From an uncultured Arenimonas sp. (GTDB taxonomy: Bacteria > Pseudomonadota > Gammaproteobacteria > Xanthomonadales > Xanthomonadaceae), in NCBI GenBank assembly GCA_946480565.1, contig CAMLKR010000166.1, forward strand, positions 1-5,422: a stretch of 5,422 bases of DNA, written 5' to 3'. Shown piece by piece: positions 1-5,422 of this stretch. Position numbers and translations under genes: made by a program. The notes under the pieces were generated by a model. The model saw only the letters and a list, made by a program, of their open reading frames with translations, searched no databases and was not told the origin of the DNA. The first letter of the stretch is position 1. Every line of letters starts with the position of its first letter.

Positions 1-937
1 ACTGGGTCAGGGCCGGCATCTTCAGGTCGGGCATCACGATCAGGATGCCGATGGCCAGGCCGATGATGGTGCCGATCTTCAGGAAGGTGGACAGGTAGTC
101 GCGCGGCGCCAGCAGCAGCCATACCGGCAGCACCGCGGCCACGAAGCCGTAGCCGATCAGCATCCAGGTGATCTGGGTGCCGGTGAAGGTGAAGGCCGGG
201 CCCCAGGTCGGGTGCGCGGCCACGTCGCCGCCGAACCAGATCGCGGCCACCAGCAGCGCGATGCCCACCACCGAGATCTCGCCGATCCGGCCGGGGCGGA
301 TGTAGCGCATGTACAGGCCCATGAACACCGCGATCGGAATGGTCGCGATCACCGTGAACATGCCCCAGGGGCTTTCGGCCAGCGCCTTCACCACGATCAT
401 CGCCAGCACCGCCAGGATGATGATCATGATCAGGAAGGCCCCGAACAGGGCGATGGTGCCGGGTACGCGGCCCATCTCCTCGCGCACCAGGTCGCCGAGC
501 GAGCGGGCGTCGCGGCGGCTGGAGATCACCAGCACCATGAAGTCCTGCACCGCGCCGGCCAGCACCACGCCGGCGATCAGCCACAGGGTGCCGGGCAGGT
601 AGCCCATCTGCGCCGCCAGCACCGGGCCGACCAGCGGGCCGGCGCCGGCGATCGCCGCGAAGTGGTGGCCGAACAGCACGTGCTTGTGGGTCGGCACGAA
701 GTCCAGGCCGTCGTTGCGCAGCACGGCCGGCGTGGCCCGGGTGCGGTCGATGCCCAGCACCCGGTCGGCGATGAACAGGCCGTAGTAGCGATAGGCCACC
801 AGGTAGATCGACACCGCCGCGAACACGATCCAGAGCGCGCTGATGCTCTCGCCGCGGCGCAGCGCCACCGTGCCCAGCGCGAAGGCGCCCAGCACGGCCA
901 GCAGGCCCCAGGCGGCGTGACGGGTGAGCTTGTTCAT
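1..937 (-). CDS. cstA: Carbon starvation protein CstA, peptide/pyruvate transporter family (3' end beyond window)
   Basis: Inner-membrane transporter of the CstA family (PF02554), whose members import peptides or pyruvate during carbon limitation. The 312 visible residues match my memory of E. coli CstA almost throughout. They include the N-terminal MNK start, NDGLDFVPT (75-83), LFGHHFAAIAGAGPLVGPVL (88-107), the AGAVQDFMVL segment (127-136), LRPGRIGE-like YIRPGRIGE (212-220) and the LLLAPRDYLSTFLKIGT segment (274-290). Hydrophobic stretches near 10-26, 33-50, 92-108, 118-138, 160-184, 194-210, 220-236, 258-277 and 287-302 suggest membrane helices. E. coli CstA has about 701 residues, so over half lies outside the window. 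The start is supported by the homology and by a weak GGGAA ribosome-binding sequence 8 nt upstream (946-950). No frameshift is seen. The pyruvate transporter BtsT (YjiY) is a close paralogue, so the substrate is not settled by sequence; the family call is very secure. Confidence 0.96.
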   Translation of the reverse strand, partial: MNKLTRHAAWGLLAVLGAFALGTVALRRGESISALWIVFAAVSIYLVAYRYYGLFIADRVLGIDRTRATPAVLRNDGLDFVPTHKHVLFGHHFAAIAGAGPLVGPVLAAQMGYLPGTLWLIAGVVLAGAVQDFMVLVISSRRDARSLGDLVREEMGRVPGTIALFGAFLIMIIILAVLAMIVVKALAESPWGMFTVIATIPIAVFMGLYMRYIRPGRIGEISVVGIALLVAAIWFGGDVAAHPTWGPAFTFTGTQITWMLIGYGFVAAVLPVWLLLAPRDYLSTFLKIGTIIGLAIGILIVMPDLKMPALTQ

Positions 938-967
938 GCGGACGGTTCCCGGGGTGAGGATCGCCGT

Positions 968-983
968 CCAGTCTAGGGACTGG
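968..983. repeat. Perfect 6-bp inverted repeat with 4-nt spacer upstream of cstA
   Basis: CCAGTC-TAGG-GACTGG is a perfect inverted repeat. It overlaps the proposed cstA -10 hexamer (970-975) and lies upstream of the expected transcription start, so it would act, if at all, as a DNA operator for the cstA promoter. It could also form a small hairpin in RNA reading through from the gene upstream, but no T-tract follows, so it is not an intrinsic terminator. It may be chance. Confidence 0.35.
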
Positions 984-1012
984 GCGGGGCCGGGGCCGTC
1001 CGACCTTGGTCG
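970..1012 (-). promoter_or_regulatory. Candidate activator-dependent promoter of cstA
   Basis: On the minus strand an imperfect palindrome, CGACC-AA-GGTCG (1012-1001), is followed 25 nt later by the -10-like hexamer TAGACT (975-970, 4 of 6 matches to TATAAT). No -35 hexamer is recognisable at the normal spacing: the sequence there is CGGCCC. A start near 963 would give a leader of about 26 nt and place the palindrome centre near -43, the position typical of an activator overlapping the -35 region. Sequence and spacing are seen; the promoter function and the activator are inferred. Confidence 0.45.
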
Positions 1013-1046
1013 AATGTCCCCCACGCACCGCCGGCCTGCAAGTCCC

Positions 1047-3149
1047 TCAGTCCAGCGGATAACCCCAACGCGCCGCGTGCGGCGCCAGCGTGGCCAGGTG
1101 CGGCTGCAGCTGGTCGCGGTAGCGGGCCCAACGCCCCAGGGCGCGCCGGTAGATGGGTTCGGCCACCTGCTGGTAGCTGTTGGTGCGGATGCGGCCGCGG
1201 TCGCGGTTGCGCTGCTCCGGGTCCAGCATCGACGGGTCCCAGGCGACGCCCAGGAAGCGGCAGGCCTCGGCGGCCTCCTGCTCCGGCGAATCCACCAGGT
1301 TTTCGTAGCGCACGTAGTGGATCGGCAGCGACAGGCGGGCCTCGAGCTTGCGCCACAGCCCGAACACCGCGTCGTACATGCGCACGGTGTCGGCCAGCGT
1401 GTAGAAGTTCACGAAGGCGTCGTTCACCGCGTACTGCTGCATGAAGTTGCTCATCACCACGTCGCCGGGATGGCGCAACGCGAACAGCAGGCGCGCCTTC
1501 GGGAACAGCGCCTGGATCAGGCCCGCGTGGATGCTGCGCAGCGGCAGCTTGTCCAGCACCACGTGGCTGCCGCCGGCACCGTGGCGGGCGATGGCCATGC
1601 GGTACATGCGGCGCAGCGCCTGGCGGTCGCCGGCGTCCATGCCGGCGATGGCCGGCGGGTAGCCGCCCGGCAGGCCCTCGATGGTGTGGATCAGCGGCTC
1701 CAGCGTCGGCTTCTCCTCGATCGAGTGCACGCCGGGGTGGCTGTCGAGGATGGTGTCGAGCAGGGTGGTGCCCGAACGCGGGAACCCGACCAGGAAACAC
1801 AGGTCGGCGCCCAGGTCGCCGTCGTCCAGGCCGGCGTCGATGCCCGGCGCACCCTGGTCCAGCCAGGCCGAGATCTGCGCGACGCCGCGGAAGAAGGCGT
1901 CGCCGTCGACGCCGCGCCGGCGCACGCTCTGCGAGGCCAGCAGATTGCCCTGTTCGAAGGCGCGGAAGGCGGCCTCGTTCTGGTTGTTGCGGTCGAGCAC
2001 CGTGCCCAGTTCATAGAAGTACTGCTGGCGCACGCGCTGGGGCAGGCGGGCGGGGTCCAGCCGGCGCAGCCGGGTCTCGGCGCCGAGCAGGTCGCCCTGG
2101 CGGCGCTCGAGCTTGGCGGCCTCGATGTTGAGCAGCGGATGGCCGGGCGCGCGGCTCAGGCCGGAGGTGACGGCATCACGGGCCTGCTCCAGCTGGCTGG
2201 ACATCTCGTGCACGCCGGCCAGTTCGGCCCAGGCGTCGGCGTCCTCCGGCTGCAGCGCCAGGGCCTTCTGCAGGGCCTGCAGCGCCGCCGCCGGTTCGGA
2301 CAGTTCGTTCAGCAGCACGCCCAGGTAGTACCAGGCCGACTGGTTGTCGGGCGCCAGCTGCAGCGCGCGTTCATAGCGCTGGCGCGCCTTGCCCAGGTCG
2401 CCGGCCAGCTGCATGCACAGGCCGGCGTTGACCATGGCCTCGACGTCGTCGCGGTTGCGCTCGAGCAGGGCCTCGAAGCAGGCCAGCGCGGGATCGGGCT
2501 GCTCCAGCGCGAAGCGGGTGATGCCCAGGTTCAGGCGGGCGGAGCGGTAGCCGGGCGAGATCGACAGCGCCTGCTCGAAGGCCTCGCAGGCCCGCTCGAG
2601 CTGGCCACGGGCGCGCAGCGCGTGGCCCAGGTTGTGCCAGGCCTCGGGATAACGCGGGTCGGCGTGCACGGCGCGCTCGAAGGCCGAAAGCGCGGCGGGG
2701 GTCTGGCCCAGGTTGTGCAGGGCGCGGCCCAGGTGGTTGTGGGCCGGCGCCAGGGCCGGCGCCAGGGCGATCGCCTGCCGGCACAGGTCCACGGCACCGG
2801 CGAAGTCGCCGGCCAGGTGCCGTTCGATGGCGCCGGCCACCAGGCTGCGCGGATCGCCTGGCGACCGCGGCAGCTGTTTCAGCGCGGCCGCGGCCTCGGC
2901 GTTGCGGCGTTCGCCCAGCAGTTGCTCGCGCAGGCGCTCGTTGCACAACGGGTCCGCGGCGAAAGCGCCGAGCACGGCCAGCGCGCCCTCGGCATCGCCG
3001 GTGCGCAGGCGAAGCCACGCCAGGTGCCAGCCGGCCATCGGATCGCGGTCCTGGGTGGCCAGCGAGGCGAGCAGGGCGTCGGCCTCGTCCGTGCGGCCGT
3101 CGGCGGCCAGGGCCAGGGCGTGGTCGATGCGTTGGGGGTCGGTGGGCAT
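1047..3149 (-). CDS. TPR-repeat sulfotransferase (Sulfotransfer_3 type), substrate unknown
   Basis: Predicted cytosolic two-part protein with no signal peptide or membrane helix. Residues 102-373 hold eight TPR units in exact 34-residue phase (starts at 102, 136, 170, 204, 238, 272, 306, 340), with a degenerate ninth to about 407 and weaker helical sequence before 100. This superhelix would bind a protein or peptide partner. Residues 449-700 are a PAPS-dependent sulfotransferase: 5'-phosphosulfate loop GFPRSGTTLLDTILDSHP (455-472), EEKP (478-481) at the position of the catalytic Glu of tyrosylprotein sulfotransferases, and 3'-phosphate motif RHPGDVVMSNF with Arg559 and Ser567 eight apart as in this superfamily. 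The C-terminal TNSYQQVAEPIYRRALGRW (656-674) is typical of bacterial TPR-sulfotransferases. The gene is complete, 109 bp upstream of cstA on the same strand, with no obvious terminator between. The fold is secure; protein, glycan or small-molecule substrate cannot be told from sequence. Confidence 0.93.
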   Translation of the reverse strand: MPTDPQRIDHALALAADGRTDEADALLASLATQDRDPMAGWHLAWLRLRTGDAEGALAVLGAFAADPLCNERLREQLLGERRNAEAAAALKQLPRSPGDPRSLVAGAIERHLAGDFAGAVDLCRQAIALAPALAPAHNHLGRALHNLGQTPAALSAFERAVHADPRYPEAWHNLGHALRARGQLERACEAFEQALSISPGYRSARLNLGITRFALEQPDPALACFEALLERNRDDVEAMVNAGLCMQLAGDLGKARQRYERALQLAPDNQSAWYYLGVLLNELSEPAAALQALQKALALQPEDADAWAELAGVHEMSSQLEQARDAVTSGLSRAPGHPLLNIEAAKLERRQGDLLGAETRLRRLDPARLPQRVRQQYFYELGTVLDRNNQNEAAFRAFEQGNLLASQSVRRRGVDGDAFFRGVAQISAWLDQGAPGIDAGLDDGDLGADLCFLVGFPRSGTTLLDTILDSHPGVHSIEEKPTLEPLIHTIEGLPGGYPPAIAGMDAGDRQALRRMYRMAIARHGAGGSHVVLDKLPLRSIHAGLIQALFPKARLLFALRHPGDVVMSNFMQQYAVNDAFVNFYTLADTVRMYDAVFGLWRKLEARLSLPIHYVRYENLVDSPEQEAAEACRFLGVAWDPSMLDPEQRNRDRGRIRTNSYQQVAEPIYRRALGRWARYRDQLQPHLATLAPHAARWGYPLD
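2741..2764. repeat. 12-bp perfect tandem duplication inside the TPR coding region
   Basis: GGGCCGGCGCCA occurs twice back to back. On the coding (minus) strand it gives the repeated LAPA pattern at about residues 127-135, the loop closing the first canonical TPR unit. The 34-residue phase of the TPR array is not disturbed, so this does not add a loop relative to the family consensus. It may simply reflect alanine/proline-rich codons in GC-rich DNA. Confidence 0.6.
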
Positions 3150-3179
3150 CCTGCGGTTTCCGTCGGTCCTGCGGCCCGG

Positions 3180-3208
3180 ATTGTAGGCCTGCGGGCCGGC
3201 GCAAAGAA
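3180..3208 (-). promoter_or_regulatory. Candidate promoter of the TPR-sulfotransferase gene
   Basis: The minus strand carries TACAAT (3185-3180), a 5 of 6 match to the sigma-70 -10 consensus and conspicuous in this GC-rich context. At 17-bp spacing the -35 position is TTCTTT (3208-3203), which is the distal part of the T-tract of the tRNA terminator and matches TTGACA only poorly. A start near 3173 would leave a leader of about 24 nt before the ATG at 3149. The gene's ribosome-binding site is weak (GGAAA and GCAGG stretches just upstream). Confidence 0.5.
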
Positions 3209-3232
3209 AAAGGCCCGCCGAAGCGGGCCTTT
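3203..3232 (-). terminator. Rho-independent terminator after tRNA-Leu
   Basis: On the minus strand AAAGGCCCGC (3232-3223), a TTCG tetraloop (3222-3219) and GCGGGCCTTT (3218-3209) form a perfect 10-bp stem, continued by a T-rich tract TTTCTTT (to 3203). It starts 9 nt past the encoded CCA of the tRNA, so it ends the tRNA transcript. On the plus strand the hairpin is followed only by ACTTG, so it is mainly one-directional. Confidence 0.92.
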
Positions 3233-3241
3233 ACTTGAAGA

Positions 3242-3326
<85 letters not shown>

Positions 3327-3357
3327 AAGTCCGAGCGCATGCGCAACGGAGCCGCAT

Positions 3358-3386
3358 AAGTTAATGACCTGTCCCGGTCTTGTCAA
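3358..3386 (-). promoter_or_regulatory. Sigma-70-type promoter of tRNA-Leu
   Basis: The minus strand has a consensus TTGACA (3386-3381), a 17-bp spacer and TAACTT (3363-3358, a weaker -10). It is followed by a GC-rich discriminator (GCGGC), as is usual for stringently controlled stable-RNA promoters. Transcription would begin near 3351, about 25 nt before the mature tRNA 5' end, leaving a short leader for RNase P to remove. Confidence 0.72.
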
Positions 3387-3441
3387 TTGCCTGCATCGGT
3401 TCAGCCGCAGATTCGCCGGACTGGCTTGCCCCGGGGTGTAC

Positions 3442-3453
3442 CATGCCGGCATG
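3442..3453 (+). promoter_or_regulatory. Perfect 12-bp palindrome containing the rnr start codon
   Basis: CATGCCGGCATG is its own reverse complement and its last three bases are the rnr ATG. The same bases include an upstream ATG (3443) that opens a three-codon frame, ATG CCG GCA TGA, whose stop overlaps the rnr start. No Shine-Dalgarno sequence is obvious in the preceding 20 nt. The palindrome and mini-frame are seen; any role in controlling rnr translation or transcription is speculation. Confidence 0.35.
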
Positions 3454-5422
3454 AACAAGCCCCCGAAGAAGAGCGGTACCGGCGGCAAACTGCCGCCCTG
3501 GATGCCTGAAAGCGCGCGTTCCGCGGCCCCCGCCAAACCCTCCCGAGGGGATGCGCCCGGAAAACCCCGGGGCGGTGCCAGCGGCAAGCCCAAGGCGGGC
3601 AAGGCCGCCGCCAAGGGCGGGAAGCCAGGCGGGTCCCCGGCCCGGCCGCCGAAGGGCGGTTCGCCGGCCCGCGCCCGCAAAGACCCGCGCACCACGTTCG
3701 GCGGCCGGCCCGACCCGCACGCGTCGCGCGAAGCGCAGAAATACGAACAGCCCATCACCAGCCGCGAGGCGATCGCCGAGTTCCTGGCGGAAAGCGACGG
3801 CCCGCTGACCGCGGAGGAGATCGCGCGCGCGCTGGGCCTGACCGCGCCCGACCGCTTCGACGCCCTGTCGCGCCGGCTGGCCGCGATGCTGCGCGACGGC
3901 CAGCTGCTGATGAACCGGCGGGGCGGTTACGCCGCCGCCCGCCAGCTCGACCTGATCGCCGGCACCGTCATCGCCAATCCCGACGGCTTCGGCTTCCTCA
4001 AGTGCGAGGACGGCGGCGACGACCTGTTCCTGCCGCCCGGCGAACTGCGCAAGGCCCTGCACGGCGACCGCGTGCTCGCCAGCGTCACCGGCGTCGACCG
4101 CCGCGGCCGCCGGGAAGGCGCCATCGTCGAGGTGCTCGAGCACCGGCTCACCCGCCTGACCGGCCGCTACAGCGAACGTTCGCGCATCGGCATGGTCGTG
4201 CCCGACGACCGCCGCGTGCTCACCGAAGTGCTGATTCCGCCGGAAGACCGCAACGAGGCCCGCGAGGGCCAGCTCGTGGTGGTGGAAGTCACCGCGCCGC
4301 CGGAGAAGGGCAGGCCGCCGATCGGCCGCATCCTGCTGGTGCTGGGCGACAAGCTGACGCCTTCGCTGGTGGTGCAGGCCGCCATCCATGGCCACGACCT
4401 GCCGCACGAGTTCCCGCGCGAGGCCCTGGCCGAAGCCGCCCTGGTGCCGGTGGACGTGCCCGAGGCCGAGACCCGCGACCGCGTCGACCTGCGCAAGGTG
4501 CCCCTGGTCACCATCGACGGCGAAGACGCCAAGGACTTCGACGACGCGGTGTGGTGCGAACCGAACTCCGAAGGTTTCCGCCTGATCGTCGCCATCGCCG
4601 ACGTCTCGCACTACGTGCGGCCGGGCACGGCGCTGGACGACGAGGCGATCAAGCGCGCGACGTCGGTGTATTTCCCGGGCTTCGTGGTGCCGATGCTGCC
4701 CGAGACCCTGTCCAACGGCATCTGCTCGCTGATGCCGAAGGTCGAACGGATGTGCTTCGCCTGCGACATGCAGGTGGACTTCGAGGGCAATGTCACCCGC
4801 TCGAGATTCTACGAAGCGGTGATGCGCTCGCACGCGCGCCTCACCTACACCCAGGTCTGGAAGGCCGTGGGCGAGGCCGATACCGAGGCCGGCGCCGAAG
4901 CCGTGGCCCAGATCGGCTCGCTGATGCCGCAGGTGCAGCGCCTGCACCAGCTGTACAAGGTGCTGGCCAAGGCCCGCAACCGCCGCGGTGCCATCGAGTT
5001 CGAGTCGGGCGAGGTGCGCTTCGTGCTGGACAACAAGGGCGAGGTGGTGCAGGCCGGCATGCTCGAGCGCAACGACGCCCACAAGCTGATCGAGGAATGC
5101 ATGATCGCGGCGAACGTCGAGGCCGCGAAGTACATCACGTCGAAGCAGATCCCGGCGCCGTTCCGCGTGCATCCGCGGCCGCCCGAGGCCAAGTTCGCCG
5201 ACCTGCTGGAATACCTGTCCGAGTTCGGGCTCAGCCTGCCGCCCTGGGCGAAGGTGCAGCCCAAGGACTTCACCAACCTGCTGCGCAAGATCCGGGTACG
5301 CCCGGACGCGCCGCTGCTGGAAACCGTGCTGCTGCGCTCGCAGAGCCTGGCCGTCTACCAGACCGAGAACCTGGGCCACTTCGGCCTGGCGCTGGAGGCC
5401 TACGCCCACTTCACCTCGCCGA
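3451..5422 (+). CDS. rnr: Ribonuclease R, 3'-5' exoribonuclease (3' end beyond window)
   Basis: Processive RNB-family exoribonuclease that degrades structured RNA, and in well-studied bacteria works in rRNA/tRNA quality control, trans-translation decay and cold adaptation. Domains: Lys/Gly/Pro/Ala-rich basic extension (1-90); conserved junction SREAQKYEQPITSRE (92-106); winged-helix region (about 102-164); two cold-shock RNA-binding domains (about 168-230 and 236-300); RNB catalytic domain from about 343. The metal-binding motif TIDGEDAKDFDDA supplies Asp356, 362, 364 and 365, matching E. coli Asp272, 278, 280 and 281. Tyr407 in TSVYFP matches E. coli Tyr324, which clamps RNA. RNDAHKLIEECM (540-551) and GHFGLALEAYAHFTSP (642-657) are also conserved. 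The end of RNB, the S1 domain and the tail lie beyond the window (E. coli protein about 813 residues). ATG 3451 gives a family-like start; an in-frame GTG at 3436 would add five residues. It diverges from tRNA-Leu; no convincing sigma-70 promoter is visible upstream. Confidence 0.96.
   Translation, partial: MNKPPKKSGTGGKLPPWMPESARSAAPAKPSRGDAPGKPRGGASGKPKAGKAAAKGGKPGGSPARPPKGGSPARARKDPRTTFGGRPDPHASREAQKYEQPITSREAIAEFLAESDGPLTAEEIARALGLTAPDRFDALSRRLAAMLRDGQLLMNRRGGYAAARQLDLIAGTVIANPDGFGFLKCEDGGDDLFLPPGELRKALHGDRVLASVTGVDRRGRREGAIVEVLEHRLTRLTGRYSERSRIGMVVPDDRRVLTEVLIPPEDRNEAREGQLVVVEVTAPPEKGRPPIGRILLVLGDKLTPSLVVQAAIHGHDLPHEFPREALAEAALVPVDVPEAETRDRVDLRKVPLVTIDGEDAKDFDDAVWCEPNSEGFRLIVAIADVSHYVRPGTALDDEAIKRATSVYFPGFVVPMLPETLSNGICSLMPKVERMCFACDMQVDFEGNVTRSRFYEAVMRSHARLTYTQVWKAVGEADTEAGAEAVAQIGSLMPQVQRLHQLYKVLAKARNRRGAIEFESGEVRFVLDNKGEVVQAGMLERNDAHKLIEECMIAANVEAAKYITSKQIPAPFRVHPRPPEAKFADLLEYLSEFGLSLPPWAKVQPKDFTNLLRKIRVRPDAPLLETVLLRSQSLAVYQTENLGHFGLALEAYAHFTSP

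Noticed and set aside
212..976. 254-codon plus-strand open frame opposite cstA
   Set aside because: His/Asp/Gln/Arg-rich antisense shadow; the minus strand encodes an unmistakable CstA.
938..1046. Intrinsic terminator between the TPR-sulfotransferase gene and cstA
   Set aside because: Inverted repeats are present, but none is followed by a T-tract on the minus strand.
3327..3450. Sigma-70 promoter for rnr
   Set aside because: TTGTCA (3380-3385) and TTGCCT (3388-3393) have no acceptable -10 at 16-18 bp spacing (AGCCGC and ATTCGC).
3361..5409. 682-codon minus-strand open frame opposite rnr
   Set aside because: Same shadow composition (rich in His, Gln, Arg, Ala, Gly) with no domain, lying wholly against a strongly conserved RNase R frame.

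Overview
The window looks like chromosomal DNA from a GC-rich (about 70% by eye) gammaproteobacterium, most likely a Xanthomonadaceae member such as Lysobacter or Luteimonas. The reasons are strong G/C preference at third codon positions, CTG-dominated leucine codons, and proteins that align by memory with E. coli CstA and RNase R. The genus is inference only.

Layout, left to right. (1) Positions 1-937, minus strand: the N-terminal 312 residues of the carbon starvation transporter CstA, running off the left edge. (2) Positions 938-1046: a short gap holding a probable activator-dependent cstA promoter (a 12-bp imperfect palindrome plus a -10 element) and a second inverted repeat. (3) Positions 1047-3149, minus strand: a complete 700-residue protein with about nine TPR repeats followed by a PAPS-dependent sulfotransferase domain. 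(4) Positions 3150-3241: its probable promoter, packed against a strong intrinsic terminator. (5) Positions 3242-3326, minus strand: tRNA-Leu(CAG) with encoded CCA, ended by that terminator and preceded by a TTGACA promoter at 3358-3386. (6) Positions 3451-5422, plus strand: the first 657 residues of RNase R (rnr), running off the right edge, with an unusual basic disordered N-terminal extension and a start codon inside a perfect 12-bp palindrome.

The genes do not form one pathway. The minus-strand block is three separate units (tRNA, TPR-sulfotransferase, cstA), each with its own candidate promoter. Read-through from the sulfotransferase gene into cstA is possible because no T-tract terminator is visible between them. 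rnr diverges from the tRNA and probably leads its own unit.

I see no CRISPR array, mobile element, phage gene or clearly novel multi-gene system. The points most worth following up are the TPR-sulfotransferase of unknown substrate, the cstA control region, the compact terminator/promoter junction, and the N-terminus and start region of RNase R.
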